Positions 24,245 to 34,866 of a stretch of DNA of 64,000 nucleotides are shown in pieces. This DNA is from Zanthoxylum bungeanum (Eukaryota; Streptophyta; Magnoliopsida; Sapindales; Rutaceae). The position numbers and the translations under genes are program-made. How positions within the stretch are numbered: position 1 is the first letter of the stretch; each line of letters begins with the position of its first letter. The stretch lies in assembly GCA_019454045.1 (NCBI GenBank), contig SKCR01018432.1, positions 62,001 to 126,000 on the forward strand, read 5' to 3'. Under the pieces are notes generated by a model, which ran no database searches, was not told the DNA's origin, and saw nothing but the letters and a program-made list of their open reading frames with translations.

Positions 24245-26192
24245 TAGAGAATCGGCCCCGAAACAATGTCTTGTAAAGTTTTTGATTTGTACTTTAGTTA
24301 ACCGTGTCTACCGTGGGTTGAAGGGGTTTAATCAAAGGCATTATTATAGCTAGGTAATGGTTTGGTGTCTTCCTTTATTCACTACCTTTCTATAGCTGAA
24401 AGGAAAAGCTGTGAAGGTACCTAGATAATCATTTACTCGAAGCTTACCGTGATGGACTAATTTGGAGGACCTATTGTTTATTTCTGTCACCAAGGCGATA
24501 AGAGCCTAAGAGGCAAGGGTATTTAAGAGAGTTCGCTCCACCCTTCCTCTGGGGAATCTTCAATAAGGAATCCATTTGACAATCATTCATGTATCATCAC
24601 TCGTTGGCACGTACCTTAGCGTATAAAAAAAGGGTGCGCTCATTTTGTCGTCCGAACCCTTGAGTGGGGAGACCTAGTTGTGGACAATCCTTCGCCAACG
24701 GGAGCCTTTGTCTACACTCCTATAAACCCACATATGAACCATAGTCATATATCCCATAGAAGTTGCCCCTTTATGCTTTTGATAAACACATGCATATTAT
24801 ATCTCATGCATCGCACACATTTCATGCATCTCATGCATACACGCATCATGCTAACCCCTTGCCTTAAAAGCCATCATAGATATTCGTTGGGTTAGAGAAG
24901 AAAGCAAGATTTGTCAACAAGGAAACTGAGAAACAGAAAACCTTACGGAAAGAATAGAAAGACCATTGGGGGGCCTAAAAAAAAAAGAAAGAAAAAGAAA
25001 AGAAAAAAAGAAAGAAAATAAAAAGAAAATAAAAATTGTTTGTTTTTTAGTCTTTGATAGTTAGACATAAGTTCGATGATGAAATTGTTTGCTTTAGGGT
25101 GAAACCTTAGAAACGATAAACTCTTGATGTGCTTTTATCTGATACTTTGAGTGATTGATCTATGCTAGACTCGTAAGCACTTGATTATGGTTCTTAGCAG
25201 TGAAAACCTGAGTAGTTGGCAAAGTGACTAGTTGAAGAAATTGTAGGTCGGTGAATGACCGTTCGCCAAAATGTCTATCCTGATTTGGTTGTGTTATGAT
25301 GTGTGGCATGGTTGAAAAAAAAAGAAAAGTCTCTAAAGAAAAGAATTGAACCACCTATAACCAATAAGCATGAAGCTACCCATGGGCGAGTATTAGGACC
25401 ACCATTAGGAGAAATGCTACCTTAAAAGGTAGGTGTGTTGAAAAAAAAAGAGAAATAAAGAAAAAAAGAAAGAAAAAAAAGAAGTTCAAAATGAAAAGAA
25501 AAAAGAAAGAGACAAAAGAGAAAGAAAACCATACCACATTGAGCACAGAAAAGCAACTGCATGCATAATTGAGACATCTAGGTTGGTTTGACCCATCGAT
25601 CCCATTTTTTGACAAAAATCATTGAGTTGGCTTACTTGGGGATGAATCTGCAAAGGAACCTTTGCACACACACACTTTGAGTCTGGCTTAGATCATTTAT
25701 TCAAAGACTTGGATTTGAGTTGCGTTGAATGTTTTGAAGGTTCTCTGGTTTCAATACTGGGCATTCTTTGAGTGTAATAATATGTGTAACTATTTGGACT
25801 ATTTCGTAGCATGTGATATAATATGATGATGTAGAATGCCATATGATGTGGTCCACCTTAACCTAATGCAAGCATCGGAGAGCAGAAAGCTAAATCAAGA
25901 CTGGGGGCGACCAGTCTACCACCCTGCGAATAAAGGATATATAGAAAACTTGAGCAATGAGACTAAGGAGAACTGAACAATCACCAGAAAAGAACTGGCA
26001 GAAGGAAATTATAAGCAAGCCTAGGGGGCGATCAAAGACTTTTGTAGACAAATGGCACCACAGAGCATAAGGAAGGCCTAACCCATCGGAATAGGAAAAA
26101 CATCCATGTATACATGCATACACGTCACATGCACGTATTTTTTTGTTCGCAGGTTTTGAAGAAAAGGAAAATGCGGCAAAGTCAAGCAGTTT
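24245..26192 (+). mobile_element. Non-coding interior of element H
   Basis: Leader and A-rich DNA with no recognisable gag or pol on either strand. It contains a CATGCATCTCATGCAT-rich stretch near 24790-24850 and two long A/G-rich runs (24979-25031 and 25441-25510). The small hydrophobic or lysine-rich frames here arise from those runs. The element either lost its coding part or is a large non-autonomous derivative. Confidence 0.55.
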
Positions 26193-27080
26193 GGGGAATG
26201 AATCCCAGGGTCGAGGCCCATATCATAAGCAATTTCGGGAATGAATCCCAGGGTCGAGGCCCACATTATCAGCAGCATCGGGAATGAATCCCAGGGTCGA
26301 GGCCCACATTATCAGCAGTTTCGGGAATGAATCCCAAGGTCGAGGCCCACATTATCAGCAGTTTCGGGAATGAATCCCATGGTTGAGGCCCATACTATCA
26401 ATAGTTTCGGGAATGAATCCCAGGGTCGAGGCCCATATTATTAGCAGTTTTGGGGAATGGATCCCAGGGTCGAGGCCCACATTATCAGCAGTTTTTGGGA
26501 ATGAATCCCCAGGGTCGAGGCCCATATTACAGTAGTTTCGGGAATGAATCCCAGGCTTGAGGCCCACATTATCAGCAGTTTCGGGAATAAAGCCCAGGGA
26601 ACAAAGCCCACATTCAGTACAGCTCGAAAACAAAGCCCATAGTCAACACAGTTCGGGAATAAAAGCCCAGGGAACAAAGCCCACTCTCTGCACAAGTTCG
26701 GGAACAAAGCCCACAGCCAGCTCAATTCGGGAACAAAGCCCACTTTCTACACAGCTCGGGAATAAAGCCCAGGGAATAAAGCCCACATTCAATACAGCTT
26801 GGGAACAAGACCCAAAATCGGGAACAAGACACGCAATTCAATTTGGGAACAAGACCCACAATCGGGAACAAGATACGCAATTCAATTTGGGAACAAGACC
26901 CACAATTGGGAACAAGACCCACAACTCAATTCGGGAACAAGACCCACAATCGGGAACAAGACCCGCAATTCAATTTGGGAATAAGACCCGCAATTCAATT
27001 TGGGAACAAGACTCACAATCGGGAACAAGACTCACAATCGGGATCAAGACCCGCAATTCAATTTGGGAACAAGACCCATA
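26193..27080 (+). repeat. Large evolving tandem-repeat field of element H
   Basis: It begins with about nine copies of a 43-bp unit that opens CGGGAATGAATCCCAGGGTC and continues GAGGCCCACATTATCAGCAG. From about 26583 the unit changes to CGGGAATAAAGCCCAGGG plus AACAAAGCCCAC. From about 26820 it changes to shorter units of CGGGAACAAGACCCACAAT and GGGAACAAGACCCGCAATTC. This is a gradient of related subrepeats, as often seen in the non-coding part of Tat/Ogre elements. Confidence 0.9.
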
Positions 27081-27150
27081 TGTTTAATGGCCATCCAATG
27101 GTCATTGTCTGGATTAGACTGATATCTACTGGTTACGCTAACAGTGAAAT

Positions 27151-27350
27151 TATAACGACCAGAAAATCTTGATTATTGTTACACTATAGGGTAAGTGCTA
27201 TATTATATAAAATTATGTTTGGCCACTATATTTTCATAAAATGATTGTGGGAACGATCGAAAAATTCATTAAGATTCTGATACTAGACGATACGACGATC
27301 CGCTCTGGATAGCCCATGGTATTTGGGCTGTAACTTTCTCATACGAGGAA
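27151..27350 (+). mobile_element. 5' LTR fragment of gypsy element L
   Basis: It begins TATAACGACCAGAAAAT and includes GATAGCCCATGGTATTTGGG and CTGTAACTTTCTCATACGA. These match the first 200 bp of the L LTR at 30091 (TGAAACGACCGGGAG.., GGACAGCCCATGATATTTAG.., CTGTAACTTTCTTATACGA). After about 27350 similarity stops. Confidence 0.6.
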
Positions 27351-28264
27351 ATTCAAAACATACAGATACATGGTTAACATAGTAAGAAGACAATAGCATA
27401 GATAGATAATAATAGTTGTGGACCAAGACATAGAATGGTCAACTAAGTTCTTATAGAACGAATGATGACCATTTTCTTCTAGAAACCCCGATTCTAATAA
27501 GCATAGAGTCACATAAATAGATCATTACCAAGCTTAAGTGTAAAGTGGGAGTGTATATTTGTAGATCCTTATGGAATGAGTATGCTCAACATAGAACCTA
27601 GTAAAGAGAATAAACAGTGAAGAAGGACAATTGACAGATTTGGTGAATTGCGAGATGGCTAGAAAGCCAAGTCAATAAGTCCAATGAAATATAGATAATT
27701 AGAAGTATAAGATAGAATAGATCGAAGCCACAATGAGTTGAGCTAAGTCTGAAAATCACCATTGAATCAAGGGATCCTTAGGGAAGTAGGACCTAGAAGT
27801 ATATAGAGATCAGGGAGGACGATTCTCAGGAGTAGAGTGAACAATTTACAATAAGTCTCAGGGTATTAAGAAGAAAGAGACTAAGTAAAAAGTAATACCT
27901 GAACTAAAGATTTAGTAGAAGATGTCCTAAATAATCGAGGTTGATAGAGTTTTAGGAAAGTAAAGGTGTAAGAAGTTCAAGGAACTGAAAGAAGAAAGGA
28001 ATCTTTGTAACATAATAAGTTTCTTAAGGAAGAATAGTAAAGAGAGTGTAGCGGCACCTAGAAAAATGAAGTAATGACTTCAGAAGGTTTTACGACATGA
28101 ACCAAATAAGAAAGGGTGTAGAGTCAACACAAGGAAGTTTTTAATGAGCATGACTCCAGAGAAATGTGGCAGAAGAAGTAGCGTGGTCAATAGTAGAAAA
28201 TGATCAGAAGTAAGTTAAAGAAAAAACGAGCCATAGAGTTTTAGCAGTAGTGCCCTGATAGACA

Positions 28265-28315
<51 letters not shown>

Positions 28316-30073
28316 CGAAAGTCCTAGGCCCTAGGACAAGCAGGATATGCAACTAGAATACCATAATCAAAAAGGTCTCAGTATAAGCTCCCACCATCCC
28401 AACCCTTGTTAGACAATAGTCGTAGAGACGGGCCTTTAAGGTTGCCTCAAGATGTTCTCAGAAACAAGTGAAAGTATAGTGAAGGAAAACCAGAATATAA
28501 GACCTTTAGATATAGTTTAAGAACAAAATAAAAGCGAGTGACAGTTCTGAGCATAGGAGTCAGAGCAGAAGTTGTTCAGATAGAACAGTACAGAAATAAA
28601 ATAGATATCAAACAAGGACTAAAACTTCGAGGAACTAAGGTTTGACGATATAGAGGATGTATAAGGAAAGAAGACATTCATAAGATAAGAAGATGGAGAC
28701 ATAGACTAAGAAAGTTCTCAATATATGGTAGCATAAAGCAGAGGGTGAAAAGAATACTAAGGAAAAAGTGTGAGAGCTCAGCTGTTTAGATGCAACGACG
28801 GTATGAGACAATACTCAATAACTAAAGGCAAAAGTAAGTGACAACAAGATAATTTTGGTCAGGTAATCATATAAAGTACCCAACCTTAGTCTAGATTAAC
28901 CAAACCACTACAGGTTTAGAACGATTTTAGCCATGAATATGGGTGGTTTGATAGATTCGCCTCATAGTACGGACTCAAGAGATAAGTTATTACAAAGTTG
29001 TAATGGCATAGAAAATGAATTCTCAAGCTACCGGATATTGACAAGAATATGAGTAACGACCATTGAAAGTAAGGTATGAGAGAGTATGAACTTTTGTAGG
29101 ACCAAATTCGCCAGCATCGATGATAATAACAAGGAATATGTTTCGGTATCAAGGTGCATACAATAAGCCTGATCTTTAGTTAATTAAGAAGGATCATTAG
29201 GAAACTATCCAGAAATAATATTTTAAATGTAATCAATAGACATTACCAGTAGGTTAAAGAATTCTAAACTCCCTTAAATAACCAGAGATGTTAAAATTTA
29301 ACGAGAGGATATCATAAGTGGTTGAAGTCTAGCAAGGAGAATATCGAGAGCTAAGTAGTTAAGTGATGCAAAAAAATAGTAGGATCAAGTTGGACAAGTG
29401 GAATACAAGGAGTATCAAGTACAAGTACTATTAATAATGACAAGGACCAAATCCGAAAAGGGAGTGTGGAAGCCTAACCATAGAGACATTAGTATTTTAG
29501 TTAGAATTAGGGTACCAGCTAAAAAGAACCTGATCAAGTCAAAGTATTGATGAGTTAAAAACTAGAGAACAAGATTTCCTGGAGATGAAGAGTATTGAGC
29601 ACAACTAAAGGTCCAGATATGAGATAGTCAGTAATACTTAGTGAAGACCATAATGAAACAAGAACAAGGGAATACCTATTGGTAAATAATTTAAGAGATA
29701 CTCACAGAATCCACGACTCAGAAGCAGCTCGCCCAGGGATGATAAGAAGTACGATAGATAAGTTAGCCGAGTGAACGGGAAAAAACCTTCGATGTTAATT
29801 CGAATAGAATACTCGATGATATAAAATATTTATAGCAAGCAAGGGCTCATATGGACAATTATTGTACAATTCTAGTTATGACTTCCAAGTCAAAACATTC
29901 TAGGTTCAGAATAATACCGCACAAAAAATCGTCGGGAAATGGTATAATATTGTGAATGAAACTCAGGCAACGGATATATAGTCGGATAAGTTGGTAGATT
30001 ATAGGGAACCCACAAATTGTGTGATTCATGATAACATCTCAAGTTTAAAGAAGGATTCGAGGACGAATCCTAT
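27351..30073 (+). pseudogene. Highly decayed interior of gypsy element L
   Basis: The interior lies between an LTR fragment and the 3' LTR of the same family. Its last bases, GGATTCGAGGACGAATCC (30051-30068), are the typical junction between the end of a chromovirus-type polyprotein and the polypurine tract. Upstream I cannot find uninterrupted pol motifs on the plus strand. The sequence is rich in A and G and carries stops in all frames, consistent with long decay. A TA microsatellite interrupts it at 28269. Function is certainly lost; lineage within gypsy is not resolved. Confidence 0.5.
28269..28312. repeat. (TA)n microsatellite
   Basis: About 22 TA dinucleotides in a row inside the interior of element L. 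Confidence 0.95.
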
Positions 30074-30090
30074 TTAAGGAGGGGAGAATT
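30074..30090 (+). promoter_or_regulatory. Polypurine tract of gypsy element L
   Basis: TTAAGGAGGGGAGAATT directly precedes the LTR start TGAAACGACCGGGAG and follows the GAGGACGAATCC pol end. A classic gypsy arrangement. Confidence 0.85.
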
Positions 30091-30504
30091 TGAAACGACC
30101 GGGAGTTCTGAATATTGATTCACTGTGAGACGCATGTCACGTAATATAATTTTTTTTTGGAAACATTAGACCTTATGAGATGACTATCGGTGAATTCTTC
30201 GAGAATCCGACAATAGGCGTTATGATGTTCCACTGAGGACAGCCCATGATATTTAGGCTGTAACTTTCTTATACGAATTCCAATTTTTATGAACTTTATA
30301 TCATCGCAAAGCTGAGATTGAGATCTACAACTTTTGCGTTGGACGTTTTTCCAAATTCAGGTCAAAAGTAAGTCAAAAACGTAGGTAAAATTTCGAATGA
30401 ATAGTAAATCAGAGCTTATCTAGAGAATTCCAAAACTTTCTCAACAATTCTGATTTTCCTAAAAAAAAATCAAAAGTGTTGCCATTTGGTCAAATTAGTC
30501 CTAC

Positions 30505-30512
30505 TATAAATA
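30505..30512 (+). promoter_or_regulatory. Probable TATA box of LTR L
   Basis: TATAAATA in CTACTATAAATATATGG, about 0.4 kb into the LTR. Confidence 0.6.
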
Positions 30513-31024
30513 TATGGACTATTCACAAATACACAAGAGAATTGAAACAAAAAAAAATGGTGAGAATAGAAGACGTAAGGAGAGAAGAGGAAGAAGAAGA
30601 AGAAAAGAATAGAAGAAGAAGAAGAAGAATACAAGAAAAAGAAAAAGAAGGAAAAAAGGAAAGAAGAAATAGGGGAAAGATTTAGCAATCATGGAGATTT
30701 TGGAGGATGAGGAAATACAAATATAAGGTAAGGTTATTTTAACCCAAAATCTTGGTTTTTAAATGAAAGAATGGTAGAGATGAATTATTGATGGTAGAAG
30801 CATGTTTGGCTTTGTCATTGGTTAACCTAAATAAGAATTAGGGATTAGTAACCTAAATTTGGGATATGATGATCATGAAGTTAAAAAGGCTAAATAAGTT
30901 TAAGGAGTAGTGATATTAGTATGTTTCTACATGGAAGTTTATGGTTTTGGTGAGTAAAGTTGGAAAATAAAAGATTGGAAGTGTAATTGAGCATAAGGAC
31001 TTGAGAGTGTTGTTTTCAGGGTTG

Positions 31025-31215
31025 GATTTTGGCCTTGTTTCGCGACGTAAATCACCATGCGTCGCGACGCGTTCTGGGTAAAGTATGAAGATCCGTTTCT
31101 GGTCTGCAAGCATCGCGACGTGCAAGAAGCTTGCGTCAGACGCAGAAGGCAAAAGTTAGGGCACAATTCTAGTTGATAAGCGTTGCGACGCGCCCTGCCC
31201 GGCGTCGTGACGCGA
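31025..31215 (+). repeat. GCGTCGCGACGC palindromes in LTR L
   Basis: Five to six full or partial copies of the self-complementary word GCGTCGCGACGC, for example ATGCGTCGCGACGCGTTC near 31058 and GGCGTCGTGACGCGAGG near 31201. The same words occur in the minus-strand LTRs M near 18030-18190 and 21350-21510. They are the most CpG-dense words in an otherwise AT-rich window. Confidence 0.85.
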
Positions 31216-31761
31216 GGATAAAACTTTTCCCTAAATAATTCTAAACCATACCAGTTCCATTCTAGCGTGTTAGAGACCACCCTTATGGTCTCGTATCAAT
31301 TCGTATACACACGTTACATCTCAGTACTAGTATAATATACCAAGTAATGATATCATAGATTTAAATTGAGAAAGTTTAGCCTAGTTCCGAAATTCATCTC
31401 GTGGTTTGTAATCTAACCAAATTACCATTTATAGACCATTACAGGAGTTGCAATCTCCTTCGACGAAGCGGTATAGCTCCAACCAGATACCAAACTGTGA
31501 GTGGACACTTCTTCTTTCAAGTTGATTTTTCTTGTTGATTTAATTATTCATTCATTATGAAATGAGATTTACTTTTCCAGCACGTAGGGCGTTAGCCATA
31601 TTTGATTTCAGTTTATGCTAAATGCAATTTTTATACAGTTTTGAAATTTAAAGCATGAGTTTTATGTTTTTCGGGGCATGGGGGAAAAACCCACCTCATT
31701 ATGTAACTTGATACATTTTGGAATTGACGGACAGAGAACATATGCACATGTAGAGGACTAG

Positions 31762-32048
31762 AGGGACGGCGATACGTAACGCCCCCAGATCCTAGTTCAA
31801 TGCTAGGGGGACGGCGATACGTAACGCCCCTAGACCCTATATTCATGGTCATGTAGTAGCATGGATCGGCACTATCAGCTCTAGTTCAGTGGCTTGGGGG
31901 ACAACGATACGTAATGCCCCAAGTCTACCAGTTTCAGGGACAGTAGTGGCATGCTTTGGGGGACGACAATACGTAACGCTCCAAAGTCATGGATTTGCAC
32001 TTCTTGCTCCAGTTAGGCGTATGGGGGGACGGTGATACGTAACGCCCC
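31762..32048 (+). repeat. Five GGGGACGGCGATACGTAACGCCCC-type palindromes in LTR L
   Basis: Copies begin near 31765, 31806, 31896, 31956 and 32022. Each has a G4-5 arm, the central TACGTA and a C4-5 arm, so each could fold into a hairpin. The intervening sequences differ. Confidence 0.9.
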
Positions 32049-33078
32049 CATACGTCAAGTTTTTCAGAGAACATATCAAATTTTAGATATTAGATTTTCA
32101 GAACACGGTTTTAGATTTTCAGAACACGGTTTTCATAAATCAGATTTTAGAAATAGTTTTCAGAAACCAAAGCTTTAAAAGCAGTTTTCAGAAAGATAAA
32201 AGAGAGTTTAAACGAAATTTTCAGAAAAGAGTTTTCTTATAAAGTTATTTCGGGAATTTTAAAAACCTAATGTTTTGATACCATCATTTCAGTTTTATTT
32301 TTCGTCCACTCACTTCAATCGTACGACGATTAACCCCATTCCAGTTTCCTTGTTTTGTAGGCATTCTCGGAGGATGATCTCGGGAGGACAGATACTGATG
32401 CAGACACTAGGGTATGGAGTCCATCATTTCAAAGTCAGTAAGAGAGAGAGTCCAGACAGAGTCAAGTAGAAGTTATGTATTAATCTTTAATAGTCATTGT
32501 GAAACAATGTTTTATTAAGTTTATAATTTACTAATGTTGAGTTGTATTAAAAGTCATTAAGTTTGGGTTACGGTCCCACACACATATATTTCAAATAGAG
32601 GGAAGAGTTTTAGTAAATGCTTACGGTTATTGAGTCAGAGGCTCGGGGGAATAGTACGGCATATTCCCTGTCGGTAGCATCTCTGAATCAGGGATGTTAC
32701 ACTCACTAGTGAAATATACTCGTAGAGCGCTAGGGCAACTATTATGAGTAATACTGATTATTTATATGTCGTTTAATGGTTAAAAGAAAATTACATACAA
32801 AGGGACCTAATGGTCATTTCCTAATTATTGTGTATTTGTATTTAATGAATGATTTTACTAAATACACATTAATTAAATGTCAAATTTTGATATTTGACAT
32901 ATATCATAAATATATATGTATTTGGATATTTAAAGTAAATATAATACACATATTTAAAATATTTATATTTAAATAATTATTTAATTGTTAAATAATTAAA
33001 GTAATTAAAAATATAAATATCTTTATTATGATATTTTTAGGAGATAAATTTAGTTGCTTTATTTGACTTGTTGAATAT

Positions 33079-33627
33079 TTAGGTGGCAATTTGGGTCAGG
33101 ATTCGTTTATTTGTTTGATTCGATTCGCTTTAAAGCGAATACGGGTTTGAAAAAATGGATTCGTTTAATAAATGGATCAATTTGATTCGATTCATTTATT
33201 AAACGAATCAAATACGAATTTAAGCTCATGAATTCGTTTATTCACTTAGGATTCATTTTATTATTTTCTTTTATTAGTTATTGTTATTTTTCAATTAAGA
33301 TTCGAGAAATTATGGCTAATTACCATATAAAAAATAATATTTTCGATATTTGGTGAGATATTTTTAATAAATATATTAATTACATATTTTATATGTATAT
33401 ATTTATAAAGAATTAATGTAAACCAACTATGGTAAATTATGATATTAAATAATATCATGAGTAAATGAATATTCGTATTTGATTCGTTTAATAAACGAAT
33501 CGAATACAAATCATGATATTATGATTCGTTTAATAAACGAATCGAATACGAATCCATCACATTTCGATTCGATTCGTTTAGGATTCGATATAAATTCGAT
33601 TTGTTGATTCATCTTGCCACCCGTAAC
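33079..33627. mobile_element. Non-autonomous hAT-like DNA element (MITE)
   Basis: The ends are TTAGGTGGCAATTTGGG and, reverse complemented, GTTACGGGTGGCAAGATG, an imperfect terminal inverted repeat built on GGTGGCAA. It is flanked by TTGAATAT on both sides (33071-33078 and 33628-33635), an 8-bp target duplication as made by hAT transposases. The homologous LTR at 14372-14384 has one TTGAATAT and no insert. No transposase is encoded. Inside are repeated palindromes of the form ATTCGTTTAATAAACGAAT. Confidence 0.9.
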
Positions 33628-33752
33628 TTGAATATCATTAAATGTTATAATGATCATATATACAAGTTGATTAATGAATTAATTGAAACAAAAAAATATC
33701 TAGATATTAATTTTTTCTTCCCAAAATTTCGGCCAAGGGCTAAATGGGGGAG

Positions 33753-33759
33753 TATAAAT
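33753..33759 (+). promoter_or_regulatory. TATA box of the third F LTR
   Basis: TATAAAT at the position homologous to 14500. Confidence 0.55.
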
Positions 33760-34708
33760 TATTTTGTTTCTTTTTCATTCATTCAGGTTAAGCCACCAAA
33801 TATTACAAAATGAGTTTTGAGAGAAAAAGTTTGGAGATCAAAAGAAAAGCTTGAAAAACTTGGATTTTTGAAAGTTTTTCTTAAACTTTTTCAATAAGAA
33901 AATAGTTTCTATGATACTAGGCTTCAACATATGTTGCTTAGTTTCTTCTCTACTCTTTAAGTTTGTAATTAGTTGGTTGGAAACTTGTTTGAAAGATTCT
34001 TGCATGTTTGTTTAACAAAGAAAGTATGAAATTAGTTCATTAACTCTCTTTTGATTATTTGATAATAATGTTGTCATTCTAGAGTTGCTAAGCCACTCAT
34101 TGATGACCTAGAATTGTTCTTGAGTTGTTTCATAGTGGTGAGATTTGTTTGGTGTGGTAAAAAGTGAATTAAAGTGTTGGATTTAATTGATTTGGTGTAA
34201 TTTGTCAATTTGAAGAAATTATAAAATTAGGGTTCTTAACCCTTTCCAAATTTGGTGCTTTTCATATATGTGATATATTATGGTGTTTATATGATGCATA
34301 TTAATTTTTGGGTTGATTGGATTTGATCTTGAAATGTTTTGAATAAAAATGGACCAAATTATAAAAACTGAAAATTAAGGGGTTGTTCGACAATTTAAAA
34401 AATTTAGGGATTTTGTTGCAATTTATTTTTTGATGTGTTAGACATGTTGGAAATCATTTTAGAATTGATTTAGAATCATCCAAAATTATATTTCGCAATT
34501 TGAGGACTAAAATGAACAAAATGTAAAATTTAGGGGTCAAATGGTAATTTTCAAGAAATATGATTTTTTGGTTAAAATTTTAGTTTTTAAATATTGGGTA
34601 ATGAAATAAATAATTTTATTTAATTGATCTAAGAAAAATTATTGAATTCAGAAAATTTTGATTTTCCCGTTCCGCTGCGTTACCGGATATTCCCCATAAA
34701 ACCCTACA

Positions 34709-34866
34709 GTCTTGACCATCGGATAATGGCTGGCCCACTACTCTGTCGAAATGAGCATGTTTCGTTCATTGTCCGATTTGTGCGTGCGATTCAGACATTG
34801 AATGCTTGTTATGTTTTGTCCAGTTGAGTTGGTCTTGGATGTTTGACACAGATTTAGGAGGAATAT
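34709..34866. other. Unassigned spacer
   Basis: Unique sequence between the third F LTR and the probable LTR N. No motif recognised. Confidence 0.4.

Larger units (their letters stand above)
30091..32701 (+). mobile_element. 3' LTR of gypsy element L
   Basis: It runs from TGAAACGACCGGGAG to ATCAGGGATGTTACA, 2611 bp. It has a TATA box at 30505, a GAAGAAGAAGAA purine run near 30585-30680, CpG-rich CGTCGCGACGC words (31025-31215) and five TACGTA palindromes (31762-32048). Its last 1.5 kb matches the minus-strand LTRs of element M. The right edge abuts F-family copia LTR sequence at 32702 without loss of the LTR terminus. Confidence 0.88.
32702..34708 (+). mobile_element. Third family-F LTR (5' truncated)
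   Basis: It starts at CTCACTAGTGAAATATACTC, matching 14008 of the complete F LTR, and ends CATAAAACCCTACA at 34708. About 0.94 kb of its start is missing at the gypsy junction. It has a 549-bp insertion (33079-33627). No primer site follows, so it is probably the 3' LTR of copia G. Confidence 0.88.

Noticed and set aside
25376..25615. Frame with long Phe/Leu runs on minus
   Set aside because: Complement of an A/G-rich run in the interior of H.
26557..27087. Open frame of about 176 codons rich in GNKT, REQD and NLGTRP
   Set aside because: It is the translation of the tandem array of element H. Overlapping frames on both strands are equally open and show the same repetitiveness, so it is not evidence of a gene.
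30470..30688. Frames of 69-72 codons rich in Glu, Arg and Lys (plus) or Phe and Ser (minus)
   Set aside because: They come from a GAA/AGA simple-repeat tract in the U3/R part of LTR L.
31762..32048. CRISPR-like pattern of short palindromic repeats with unique spacers
   Set aside because: The DNA is plant LTR sequence; spacing is irregular (about 40-90 bp), repeats are diverged, and no cas genes are present.
16511..32701. A single giant DNA transposon with terminal inverted repeats
   Set aside because: The inverted ends are LTR termini of two opposite gypsy copies, shown by primer site 19877 and polypurine tract 30074. No target duplication flanks the whole block.
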